From contig CM070553.1 in NCBI GenBank assembly GCA_036346405.1, forward strand, positions 78,060,976-78,124,975: a stretch of DNA of 64,000 nucleotides, written 5' to 3'. Shown in pieces: positions 1-10,289 of this stretch. The notes under the pieces are model-generated. The model saw only the letters and a list, made by a program, of their open reading frames with translations. It was not told the DNA's origin and made no database searches. This stretch comes from Phyllostachys edulis. Taxonomy: Eukaryota > Streptophyta > Magnoliopsida > Poales > Poaceae. The translations under genes and the position numbers were made by a program. Each line of letters starts with the position of its first letter. Position 1 is the stretch's first letter.

Positions 1-949
1 CATAGTGGATATATCAGAATCTATGCAACTTCCAAACACTATCAATGAAAATCAGTGGCAGGTGCTGGAGAGGAAATGCATCCTTTTGTCCTATAATGCT
101 GTTGTCTGAAGTTCCATGATGTTCTAATGATTAGTTGGAATATCTAGCCTTTAATTCTTATTGTTCTCAATCCGGTAGTGTTGGCATTGTGGTCTGCAGT
201 ACGAATTGATAAGTTTTACCTATAATCACAAGCACAACATTGTTGGTTTTACCACGTGGACCCCATGCGTCATAGTTACACCTAGAATAATTTTGGCATG
301 GTTTGCTAGGTTGCTATCCAAACACTGCTACAATGCCAATGTTTTGGTAATGCCCTGGTTTTGGTCACCACCAAATTTTGGTATGGCAGAGTGGGGGCAT
401 AAATCAAACACCCCTTACTGTTTTATCTCAAAGAAAAGTGTTCTATTAATAAATTATGTATGAATCATTCCGCATCCATATGGTGAACATTCAATGTACC
501 ACAAAAAAAATTGAAATGGAAAATTGCAGTGAACTTCACCTTCGCACACTTGTTTTTGGAAATTCTATGGTACATTTTTTTGTTAGCTGCATAGAATTTC
601 TGAATTTTAGATTTCCAGTAAACATAAATGAAATAAATTACTACTTGCAGATCTACAAAATGAACTTAAAACTATTTCTCCTTAGTTTGCGTTGGAGGTA
701 AATCAGAAATTATCTACAATTGTTGTTGATGCTTCAGAGGTGCAAACTGTAATGGTTAAAATGTTAAGCTTTATTTAGTCCGCGACAGATGCAAAGTTTC
801 AATGTTGGTAGCAGTTTCAACTTGCATGGCGAGCAAAATGGTAGAAGTATAACTTGGATGGCGAGCAAATAGCAAGCACGCTTAAGTAATGCATAGCGGA
901 GAGAATGTGGCTAGTAAGCTTAGGCACATATCTTAACTACTATAATTCG
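1..949. other. AT-rich upstream DNA, no gene seen
   Basis: No family is recognisable on either strand. The short open frames here show no codon structure or motifs. It is the upstream flank of the PEX14-like gene and could include distal promoter or an older intergenic repeat. Confidence 0.5.
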
Positions 950-1575
950 GAGTTTACCCCGATCGTCCCACCCCACCTCCTCGCGTTATCTGCGCTCGCC
1001 TCGTTCCCCCTCGTAGAAGCCTTCGTCGCCTCCAACCATTGCCTCCCCTATACCCCACCGTAGTCGCACCCCCCCCCAACCACCTCCATCCACTCTCCTC
1101 CCCTCCATTCCCCTAAATCCCCTAGCCCTCTGCTCCTCCCCGAGGCGGCCTGACCCGTGATGCCGCGCCGCTGCGTGTCGGTCGTCGCCTCCTCCGGAGA
1201 GACCTCCTCCCGCCGGCGCCGACCTTCAACTCCTCTCTCGACACCGCCCAACTCCTCTGACCGATGCTGCCTCCCTTCGTCCCCACCTCCGATCGACTCC
1301 GCCCGCTCTACACCGCCTCCCTCCGCCGAGGTAAACCTCGATCTCCTCCCATCAATTCAGCCCACCCCTCGCCTCCGCCTCGCCCTCTCGCCCTAGCCTC
1401 AAGCCGCCATCGCCACCCCCCAGACGATCGTGGTCCGTGATCTCTCCCCGAACCACTCGCCTGCTTCCCCAACCGCTCCCCACGACGCCGATGAGGACTG
1501 AAGACTGAAGAGAACATTATATCATTCTTGTCGTCGTCGATTAAATCTTAATCCATGCGGCTGTGAAGTTCTCCG
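950..1575 (+). promoter_or_regulatory. Pyrimidine-rich promoter/5' leader of PEX14-like gene
   Basis: The composition shifts abruptly to C/T- and CCTCC-rich sequence immediately upstream of the ATG at 1576. This is typical of grass core promoters and 5' UTRs. I see no clear TATA box, which fits a housekeeping gene. Open frames on both strands here (for example 1157-1396) look like composition effects. The transcription start cannot be placed from sequence alone. Confidence 0.45.
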
Positions 1576-2692
1576 ATGGCCGCACAACCTCCCAGTTCCT
1601 CGCTGCAAGGTCAGATTTTCCTTTCCCTCATGATTAGTTGGGATACCATACCTCTCAAGTCTCTCTCTTAACCCGTCGAGTCGAAATCTTGGTGGCTTCC
1701 CCTCCAATTCCTAGGCCAACTTGACACTTTTAATTCTTGGCCTGGCGCTGATTAAGTAACACTTCGGTGTGGGTTTACTTTTGTGGTGATTCTATGGGAA
1801 TTAGAGGCGAGGGTTTGTTGTGTACGGCGTTAACAGAACCATGCAATTTGGTATTGCGGCCGCCCTCTGGAGAGAGCCTCAAGTGCTGCCTATTTTATTC
1901 GTGAGTACTGGTGCCTCACATTTGGCGCATGAGTTTCTGGCCTCCGTTGGCAAGGAACAGTTTTGAGGCAGATTTTGAGATAAAGCTACAAACTGATGGT
2001 CCACCTTTTGCAAGGGTGCAAAAAAAGGTGCGATTGAGGCAGGGCAAGGCATGCCTTTTTGTGGCCAGCAGGCAGCAGCCGAATGGCTTCAGTTTTTGCT
2101 GGAAAGACTGATAATTTAGAGGTCTAAGGCATGCTCTCTTTTTTCCTTTTTTAATCAAGATGTGTAGGTGGTCCATCCCAACTTAGTTCCCCTTTGAAGT
2201 TCCTAAGCAACTTTGTGAAAATGGAACCTCTGTAGAGACATTAGCAATTCTGAAAGATTGAATTGTTCTCTTGTTAGTATTCATTTTGGTCGCACTTCCA
2301 CTGTTCTAAAAATGAAACTCTATATTCTTATTTTCCAATGCTCCAGATAGTTCTAGCAGAAGCAGATCCTCAGACAATCTGGTACTTCAAGCTCCACAGC
2401 CAATACGCGAGGATTACATACAGAATACTGTTAAGTTTCTTGCACATTCAAAAGTGAAGGGTTCTCCAGTGTTTTACAGGCGCTCTTTCCTAGAAAAGAA
2501 AGGCCTCACGAAGGAAGAAATCGATGAGGCCTGTCGTCGGGTTCTTGTAAGATTTTATTTTCCTGCTACCTCTACATGGATGTTTATCCCAATGATAAGA
2601 TAATTAAGTGTTATTGAAGCAGCTTCATATCTTGTAGGACCCACAGCCAAACAGTAGTAGTACAGATGCTGTAGCTGTTGGTTCACAGCAAG
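1576..2692 (+). CDS. PEX14: Peroxin-14-like N-terminal region, three exons (partial)
   Basis: PEX14 is a peroxisomal membrane docking protein that receives cargo-loaded PEX5/PEX7 receptors through its conserved N-terminal domain. Exon 1 is 1576-1609 (MAAQPPSSSLQ plus one base). Exon 2 is 2347-2546 and exon 3 is 2638-2692. All junctions are GT-AG and phases agree (1, 0, 1), so one frame runs through all three. Exon 2 holds the PEX14 N-domain signature: PIREDYIQNTVKFL, then KGSPVFYRRSFLEKKGLTKE and EIDEACRRVL. Exon 3 continues DPQPNSSSTDAVAVGSQQ, as in grass PEX14 linkers. Family members are about 500 residues, with a membrane segment and coiled coil after this point; I find neither downstream. 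Either later exons are lost or highly diverged, or this is a truncated copy. The N-domain call is strong; completeness and function are not shown. Confidence 0.85.
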
Positions 2693-5061
2693 GTAGGATG
2701 TTTTCTGATTGCAGCCTGCATTGGCTCTTTTGTAGCCATTACATGTTATGCCATTGGTTCAGTTTCAGCAATCGGAAAGTCTTGGAGGTTTATTATAATG
2801 CATGGCTGGTTTATAGTAAAAATTGAGATTGAATGCTAGACATTTATCAGGGAAATGCTATCATTGACTTGCCTTTTCGTAGAGCCATTTGCCACATTGA
2901 TACCAATAATTCTTAACTGTTTATAAGTAATGTTTGGCAGTGGGTGTTTGTGAACTGCATTTTGTCGTTGCATATTATACAGTGGGCTACAAACTTGATA
3001 TCTTTACATGGTTAATCACTGTAATGTGAAGGCTTTTAGCCCTGATTCATACTTAAGACCCCTCCTGGCTGGTGTAATTTTACTGTCATGGTTGCCTTGG
3101 TCATAATCTGTAGCTCAGCTTTAATATGACAGCTTGTTTTTGCAAGCAGAAATTTCTGGTTAACTGTTGTAGAATGTCCTTGTTATTTAGACATCTTATA
3201 AAATTTGCTACTTTTCATCTGCTACCTTGCATCTGGTATAAATCATTGCTGTGTTGACAGAGATCATTTCAGGTAACTTCATTTCTCCTTTTCTGAATAT
3301 ACTTACTGACATTACTTATTGATTAGTATTTAGTGCTGCAGCCATAACAGTTTCCTATTGAATATTCCATGTAGCTTTCTATTGAGTAGAATTGCATGAT
3401 TTACCTTGGAATTTGAGCAGCAGTTGAGATTTCTGTATTTAGTGGTTGTAGAATGCAACTGGTTTGGAGATCAGATTTCTTCTCAACAAATAGAATCATA
3501 CAGTTGCGTTTGGCTTACTCCTTCCAGGCAATAGACGCTAATTTGAGCGCAGGCTTTTTCTGGGAAGATTAGTTTGTTGTTGGTTCTTGGTTACAGTTAA
3601 TACAAACATGCACCGTGAATGTGCGTGTATATGCTCAACATATGCATTGGCATCATTTATTTACATAACCTGGTTGTTATCTGCAGTTTTTTGTTTCGCA
3701 GTTTCTGGAAGTTAACACCAGTTATGAGCAGTTTTTAGGATTTCTCATTATTTTTCCATCCTATGCACTAATGCACACACTTATGATCAGTTGTTCCCTC
3801 TTTTTTATATAGGTATATCATTATACAAGATGGTTTTGCCACGCAAGTTATGTGTTATTTTTTCCTTTATGTTTCTCTTATGTCAATCATATCATTCGAA
3901 CTCCTTTCTTTTTGTTTCATGCTCATTTGTAGCACTTCATGGCTCGTCCCTGCCCAATTTGCTCCAACCCGAATGGGAGATGCCCACCGGTGCAACCCAA
4001 CAACGGTGGATCATTTTACAAGATTCTAACCAATGGATTTGAAGAGAAAGCGGTAAACTCAGAGCTAGCAATTTTTCATGTCCTTTTTTACATTTTTTTA
4101 AAAAATATGAATCTGCTTCCTTTTTTTTGGTCTTTTTGTTTTTGTAATATTCTTCCATTTCTATTTCAATGCCTACAATTTCAATGTCATACCTTTCAAT
4201 ACTGAAGGAGTTCAAAAGAGTCCAAATTGTATCCCAGGTATTTTATTTTTACCTTATTCTTTTTTACATCACTGATCTCATTTTTATTTTTGTTCTTAGC
4301 AAATGTCAGTATAAGTATGACTCTTGTGATAGGTTAGATTCAAACTAATCTATCCTTATCTGTTGTCAAATTGTTCAAATTCATTTCTTCCCTTTTGTTA
4401 TTTGTTTGCTGCACTTCACTCGATTCCAGAAGGCATGCAGGAGCCACTCAATTCCTGCATTTTCAGTGATGGTGTTAAACTCACTGTAACTGAGCAAAAA
4501 TCTCTAAACTCACTGTTAAAGTAGATGATTCATTATACCATAAATCTCTAAATTCTAAAAACAAAATAATGTAACTTTAGAACATGTGGTATCATTTATT
4601 TAAGATCTGTTGCAATGCAGGGACACTCTACTCTTGATCATTTTCTTGACCATTTTAGAACTTGTGGTAGCATTTTCTTGCTCTTGATGTTTTGCTTTCT
4701 TGACAGTTGATTGTGGCTCGAGGTCGGATGATCGAGGAACAAAAGGGCTACTACCACAACAAAAGCTTTGTATGCTCTGTGGATTCCTGTTACTACAGCT
4801 TCATCAACTCTCATCGAGGTTTATGGTTGCACCTAATCTTCAATTTCAATTAAATTTGGCATAATGTTATGATGATTAGTCCAATACCAAATGTTAGCTT
4901 TGTGTGAGCTTTTAGAATTTCCTTTCTATACCAAATTTTAATTGTTTGTAAGATATTGGGACTTCCTATGCCACCACTGAACCTGGCATAATAATAGTGA
5001 TAATGGCGATGGTTATCGACAGAAACACGGTTATGTCAGGCAGTTGGTTGGTGGATTGGTT
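2693..5061 (+). other. Downstream intron/intergenic DNA; unassigned exon-like pieces
   Basis: T-rich, intron-like sequence follows the third PEX14-like exon. Blocks with GT-AG borders occur at about 3933-4052, 4208-4237 and from 4430, and an open block at 4707-4820. I cannot match any of them to the PEX14 membrane or coiled-coil regions, and their phases do not join cleanly to exon 3. They may be remains of later exons or chance. Confidence 0.35.
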
Positions 5062-5263
5062 TCAGGGACAAGTAAAAGAAAAAAAAAGATGGTGAGTAAT
5101 GGATGGATTAAGGCAGGGAATTGGGGGTTTGCCTCTCATTGATTTTGCAGCGGCGCCTCTGCTCGGTGGCGGAATGCTTGGACCTCGGGTTGGTGGGCGT
5201 GCCCGGCGCTCTGTGGTCTCCTCCGCTGCCGGCGTCGAGTTCCACTGCAGTTTATTATGGGAT

Positions 5264-5617
5264 TCAATGCCACAGTTTATCAATGGATAGGGAGAGAAAG
5301 GCGAGGTGACAAACCGACTGACTTATATCGTTGAAGCAGAAGCCAAAGCTGGAGCCTCCTCCGCCGCTGGAGGAAGAGGGCGAGGCTGAGGCTGTTGCGG
5401 CGGCGGCGAGGTGGGGATGATGGCGCTTCTGCAAAAGGGAGGCGGCCGCGCCGCCTGCCCTCGCTCGCCTCGCCTCACGTGGATCTGAGCTGATCTCCTC
5501 GTCGTCCTCGTTCTCGTGCTCCCCCGCCGCCTTCTCTTTCTCCTCGGCGGGCGGCGGAGGCCGACTGCAAGGGGAAGTGGACTCCAGTGGGATTCCGCCT
5601 CCGCGGAAGGGACTCAC
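5264..5617 (-). CDS. Candidate GC-rich 5' coding exon, unrecognised
   Basis: A 117-codon open frame on the minus strand. It has an acidic stretch (HENEDDEEISSD), an Ala/Arg-rich stretch, then Ala/Ser/Gly runs ending in SFGFCFND. It resembles the low-complexity N-terminus of many grass proteins, but I recognise no family. The frame begins at GTG rather than ATG, so the real start may lie further right, where a MITE (5632) and a MULE (6106) have inserted. High GC alone could also produce this frame. The next 200 bases to the left hold no convincing continuation. Confidence 0.25.
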   Translation of the reverse strand: MSPFRGGGIPLESTSPCSRPPPPAEEKEKAAGEHENEDDEEISSDPREARRARAGGAAASLLQKRHHPHLAAAATASASPSSSSGGGGSSFGFCFNDISQSVCHLAFLSLSIDKLWH

Positions 5618-5631
5618 GCAGTCACGCGTCT

Positions 5632-6054
5632 GAATTTTTTTTTATTTGCCCCGTACCGCCGTGCAAATACAAAAATAGCCTCTTTATCGTCGTTTTTGCG
5701 AAACTAGTCCTAAATGAGCGCAAAATCACCGTGAAGCCAACACGTGGCCCTTCCACGCTCGGTCACTGCGGAATGTAGTCGGCCAGCGCGGCATTTTCCT
5801 CCAGGCGCAGCATTGAGTGGTGACCGCGGAAGGGCGCGTGTCCCGCCGCTTTTCGCACCCGCTAACCGCGAGAGGTGGTCCTTCTGCGCTCCGCCACGCG
5901 CCACTACCTTTGGTCCTGCACGCCACACTTGCCGCGGTCACCGAGCGCGGAAGGGCTATTCTGCGCTCGTTTAGGGCTAGTTTCGCAAAAATCCTAGCAA
6001 AAGGGCTATTTTTGCATTTACATAGCGCTACGGGGGCAAATCACAAAAAAATTC
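5632..6054. mobile_element. Foldback Mutator-like MITE
   Basis: The 423-bp element is nearly all inverted repeat. The left arm starts GAATTTTTTTTTATTTGCCC. The right end, read in reverse complement, starts GAATTTTTTTGTGATTTGCC, and similarity continues for about 150 bp (shared blocks include AAAAATAGCC and TTTTTGCGAAACTAG). It is flanked by 9-bp duplications CACGCGTCT (5623-5631) and CACGCGTTT (6055-6063), one mismatch. A 9-bp TSD and long TIRs are the Mutator signature. No coding capacity. Confidence 0.85.
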
Positions 6055-6105
6055 CACGCGTTTGGGATGAAGCAACCAAACCAAACCAAAACCCTCGATC
6101 TCGAT

Positions 6106-6200
6106 GAATTTTTTTTATAATCTATTTTTTATTAGGAATTACATAAATAATACTACTTTTTTTGACAAAAATAATCATCTGTATACCGTTAGGCAACTTA
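6106..6200. repeat. Left terminal inverted repeat of outer MULE
   Basis: A/T-rich TIR that pairs with 62531-62625. Matching blocks include TATAATCTATTTTTTATT near the tip and ATAATCAT further in. Small substitutions and indels between arms indicate age. Confidence 0.85.
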
Positions 6201-6350
6201 TGACTAGTCGCACAACCATTAGGTGACTGGCCAAAGTCGCCCAACGGCAAAGCGACACATGTTGTAGTCGTCCAGTTGTTGAGCAACTTGAGTTAGTCAT
6301 CCAATGGTTGAGTGACTAATACCAAGTCGTCCAACTATTAGGCGATTTAA
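6183..6350. repeat. Subterminal palindrome array, left MULE end
   Basis: Five or more diverged copies of a ~20-bp palindromic unit related to TCGCTCAACCGTTGAGCGA, spaced about 30 bp. Examples are at 6228-6250 (AAGTCGCCCAACGGCAAAGC) and 6268-6290 (GTCGTCCAGTTGTTGAGCAA). The same unit occurs at the right end. Subterminal repeats of this kind often bind transposase; that role is inferred. Confidence 0.75.
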
Positions 6351-6720
6351 AATAATAACATTGCTATTTTATTAATCAGATTGGAATAATTGTATAGGAA
6401 TAAATGTCAAATTTTGCAGGTAATACATTTAGCAAATCTTGATTTTAGGTTGTTATTTTTTTGGAAATAGAAGGGTGGTGTCGGTGTTTTAGAACCGAAC
6501 TTACGTAAAGATTGTTTGATTCGGGGGGTCTCCTAGAATAGAATCATGCGAGAGATTGACACGGAATTTTTATACTGAGTTGGTCTTCTCGGAGAGAATA
6601 ACAACCCTACTCTGTGTGTGTATGGTATTGAGTGTATCTTGAACAATCGGGGAAAAACTAAGACTATTACAGATAGTGCTTGTATTCTCGATGGCTCGAT
6701 CCTCCCTTTCTCTAGTTGCC

Positions 6721-6730
6721 GCTTTTATAG
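6721..6730 (-). promoter_or_regulatory. LTR TATA-like box (3' LTR)
   Basis: Reads ACTATAAAAGCGGC on the minus strand, in the LTR middle as expected at a U3/R border. The same sequence is in the other LTR at 24301-24310. Confidence 0.6.
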
Positions 6731-6959
6731 TACGTGAAGGAGGCGGTTACTCGAGTAAAGCGGCGCCTCATCACCTCGTAATTGAGCGCATGTTGGTAGT
6801 AATTACCGGTGTATTAATTCCTCCACGTCGCTCAATGACTATATACCGTAGATAATGGGGTATTACGTGCCATTATTACGTAGAATAACAAATATGATGA
6901 TCGTTTGAATCCTTAATCAATAAGACCCACTTGTCTGCGAGGTTCATTTGATTATAAGG

Positions 6960-7090
6960 TGGTCGTGGTGACCTAGTCGTAGAGGAATCTCGACTATGAG
7001 GTAGTCGTAGCAAGACTTACGACTATGGGATAGTCGTAGCATAACTTACGACTATGGGGGTGGTCGTAGAAGAACTTACGACCATCCATT
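6960..7090. repeat. Hairpin cluster in LTR (GTCGTAG...CTTACGAC)
   Basis: At least four inverted-repeat units in tandem, the clearest being GTCGTAGAAGAACTTACGAC. On the minus strand they lie 115-245 bp from the LTR 5' end, upstream of the TATA box, so in U3. Copies recur inside the element at 7355-7415, 8725-8885 and 15585-15690, and in the other LTR. Confidence 0.75.
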
Positions 7091-7203
7091 TGGTTCTTCC
7101 TTCATAACATTAAGGGGTACACTCAGGGTTCACATGACGTCATATTTACCTATAATAAAAATTATAGATAAAAGGTAAAATGAGGATTATTATATCCTCG
7201 TCA

Positions 7204-7220
7204 TCTAGCCCCCCAGCTTC
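7204..7220 (-). other. Polypurine tract of Tat element
   Basis: On the minus strand the purine-rich run GCTGGGGGGCTAGA sits directly against the 3' LTR, the position where plus-strand DNA synthesis is primed in LTR elements. Confidence 0.65.
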
Positions 7221-7634
7221 AAGTGAAAGCAACTTACTTGGTAAAGGGGTTCTAGATGGTCTTACGATCATGAGAGGATCGTAGAAAATAATCGAAGGAA
7301 AAACTCTTCGATTGTATACTACTTTGACCAGAAATGTGCTTGGTCAAGAAAATTGCTTATGACTATCAAGTGGTCGTAAAAGCATTTCTACGATCACAAG
7401 GTGGTCGTAATATAGTGATCGGAAGAAGGAACTTTCCGATTATCATTTCCTTTGGTTGAAAAGATCTAACCAAGGAAGTAATTTAAACTTGAGATGTAAA
7501 CGCAAACCTGAATTTCTCGAGCGGACACAATCGGGAATCTCAAACGCGGCCTTGATTAGCTTTGTCTGTTGAAACGGTTCCTAGACGGCAGTGGCGACCC
7601 TTGGAATATCACGCCTCGGCTCAAGGTGCTGTGA
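7204..7634. other. Spacer between 3' LTR and antisense ORF
   Basis: No coding signal. Contains another GTCGTAA/TTACGAC hairpin pair at about 7355-7415 and leads into the TATA box of the plus-strand ORF. Confidence 0.5.
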
Positions 7635-7646
7635 TTATATATACTC
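7635..7646 (+). promoter_or_regulatory. TATA box for antisense ORF
   Basis: TTATATATACTC lies about 155 bp upstream of the ATG at 7798 and is followed by a C/T-rich leader. The spacing suits an independent plus-strand promoter for the ORF antisense to gag-pol. Confidence 0.5.
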
Positions 7647-7797
7647 ACCGAGGGTAAAACCTAAGATCTTACTTTTCCCCCAAATTGCTCTCTTTGTTCT
7701 TCAAGCTCTTGCCTTCTCATGGCGAAGTCGTTCTTGCCTTCTCATTGCCACTCCAATTGTGCCCTCTTTTTCGACCCAAAATTTCTGTTTCCGAGAG

Positions 7798-9749
7798 ATG
7801 GCGGAAAGTTTCGAGTGGGAAGAGTCGGAGATGGATCGGCGAAGATTCAAGCCCTAGTTGTCATTGGGAAGATTCCAGAGAAGACTCTTGTGAAATGGCT
7901 TCCGCAATTGGGCAAGATTACCGTCGAGGAGAATGGGCAAATTCGTCTTCCGTGCTTATTGTGAGTGTGGCCTTCGATCGCTGCTCACCCCTTTCTCACC
8001 GTTGTGCTCGAGTATTTTGGGGTGGAGTTAGTGAACCTTGGTCTTAACTCCATCACCATCTTGGCGTTTTAAGATATTTGTGCGGCGTGCACAGGAATTC
8101 CCGGACCTTGAGCTTTTCCAATATTTCTATGGAATGTCTCGACAAGCGGGATTCTTTGGAAGTTGTGGTCTAAAACTCCACGACGGAAGTCGAGGAGTAT
8201 ATTCAGAGTTTCACCCGGTCTTCGTGGTCGGGATGGAGGAAGAGGTGGTTTCTTTGGAAAGTCACCTCGAAGACACCTCTCTTTAGTGGGAAAGGTCATT
8301 GAAAAGAAATCTTCATGGGATTCGACTCTGAAGATATCGGTAGGATTGCCCTTATGTTCAAGCTATCAAGGACTTGAAGAAGGAAGGGTGGCCGGATGGT
8401 ATGTGGTGAAAGATTTCATCACACGAATTAGTCCTTTGAAGAAACGAGCATCCCTATATGGAGATACTCGGGCTATGAGACCCAACCAGGACTACAACGA
8501 GGGTAAGTGAATTTTCGACTTAGCTCTCGGTTTGGTCTTTCTGCAAAGTTGTTTAAAAGATGCCTTTATCTGTTTGAGCAGATCTTTCACCATGGAGATT
8601 GGCGTTAGAGTCAAACTTCGTTTGTGAGAAGTCTCGCCACTTAGTGTGGCGGTTCCTAAAATCCTTGCGGATGCGTATCCGCAGAGGAAAGGATGGTTAG
8701 CCTAAAGGTAATCAAGAGTTGATTTTATCTTTAAGACTTTATAGTCGTAGAAAGAACTTACGACTAGAGAAATGTTGTAGAAAAACTTACAACTTAGTCG
8801 TGACCGTAGGAAATCTTACTGTCGAGGAAAGGTCGAGAAAAACTTACGACTTGATCTTGGTCGAGAAAATCTTACGACCGCTTAGTAATCTTCTCTTCTG
8901 CTTTTGCTCTACGTAAAGTAGGCATGGAAAATCGTCGGGATGATGAAGAAGTCATCTTGATAACCATCGGTGCGGGGTTGACAAAGGACAAAGGCTCGGC
9001 TCCTTCGTCCAAGAGACGCCGACTTTTAAGGGTGACGACAAAGGAGGGCGAGCTCGAGTTCTAGTCCTTCGACGGATCCTCTGCAAAGCTTGTGGCGGAT
9101 ATAGCATAGAATCAAGCCGAGGCTAAAATAGTGAAGTGGAGGAGGTCAAGTAGTGAACCTCTAAAGCGCAAACCTCGCAAGGCCAAGGTACCCTTCTATT
9201 ATGACAAAAATCTTTCGCAGCTTCGCCACTCCCGGTTTTGTTAAGCACTTGGAAAAGGAGAACTGGAAGGATTTTATGTCTTTGTGAAGGATAATACCGC
9301 TCGATGAGAGCCTATGATCGATGGCAATCTTTGCTCTTGGAGTGGTCGAGACCGATCTCGGCCATCCAGAAAGTCGAGACCGAGAGATGGTCCTGTTCAA
9401 AATCCACGACCGACGCGTGGTCGTGGCTAAGCCCATTCTTCAACTCGAACTTCACCGAAGTGGTCGTGAGAAGAAGAAATCTTCCGTTGGGAAAGTGACT
9501 CCCAAATTCCTGTTTAGGTCCAAGGTGCAGAGGTATGTGAAATATACTAAAGTGTAAGAACAGAATTTACCTTTTTCCTTTTCACAACCTGAATTGCTTT
9601 CCTTTTGCTGTTTTTAGCCCGACTCCTTCAGCCCTCGAGAATGCTTCCGTTGAGAAGCCTATTGCTACCTCTCCAGCTGCTGGAGAGACAACAAGGGAAG
9701 TGGTCGAGGGATCATCCTCGGCCCAGGTGGTAGAGGAAGTCGTGGCGCC
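7798..9749 (+). pseudogene. Antisense ORF of Tat element, 5' part (putative gypsy-type transposon family)
   Basis: A plus-strand gene opposite to pol. It begins MAESFEWEESEM at 7798, like other grass members of the family annotated 'putative gypsy-type transposon' (Pfam PF04195, function unknown). Shifted frames then give IQALVVIGKIPEKTLVKWL and, around 8100-8200, LELFQYFYGMSRQAGFFGSC, the conserved core of that family. GT-AG introns are likely: donor at 8503 with acceptor before 8582, and donor near 9532 with acceptor before 9618. Introns contain the GTCGTAG hairpins. Frameshifts break the frame near 7855 and 8045. The gene is cut at 9749 by the solo LTR and resumes at 14812. Family membership is by eye. 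Confidence 0.6.
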
Positions 9750-10289
9750 TGAAGTGTAACATCCCAAATGTATAATCAGGGTTATTCAAGTATAATTATA
9801 TGTGTAGAAATTAAAACTTTTTCTCACAACTTGAAAACCCTTACAATCTCATGTAATTCTTGTCCAAGAGTTGTGTAAACCAAGAACACAAAGCTCTTGT
9901 TGACCAAAAGTCAAATTCATTTTCCAATTCTCTCAAATCTTGTGCCAAACAATTGGAAAGTATCTTCCTTGGTCCCAAAAGCTGAGGTGGGACCCCTCTG
10001 AAAAATATCACAAGTTGTAAAACTAGTTTGATAATTTTGGAGGTAAAATGAATCATTGAACAACCTTAATGAAATTCCTGAGAAAAATGCATTGCATAAT
10101 AACCTCTGGAAAATTTATGTAAGGTTAATCATGTTGTCGACTAGCTCCAGTTAAAATCTTATGAATTTTGGAGTTCATTTGCTATCTCAAACAATTTTGC
10201 CAAGTCTTAGTCATTAGAAAATTAAATTTAAAGCGAGACCTTTGTTCCTTGGGTCAGGCTTGAGTACTCAAACTTGGGTCCAAAACCCC

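Larger units (their letters stand above)
6479..7203 (-). repeat. 3' LTR of Tat element
   Basis: Starts TGTCGGTGTTTTAGAACC on the plus strand and ends ATCCTCGTCA. It matches 24056-24785 along its whole length. Differences are mostly 1-4-nt indels. It contains a TATA-like box (minus strand, 6721-6730) and hairpin repeats at 6960-7090. Confidence 0.95.

Noticed and set aside
1157..1396. Small ORF upstream of PEX14 exon 1
   Set aside because: Low-complexity Ser/Pro/Arg translation of a pyrimidine-rich leader with an overlapping open frame on the other strand.
3933..4052. Possible further PEX14 exon (reading MARPCPICSNPNGRCPPVQP)
   Set aside because: Splice borders fit, but the phase does not join exon 3 and I cannot match the peptide to PEX14. 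Left as unassigned.
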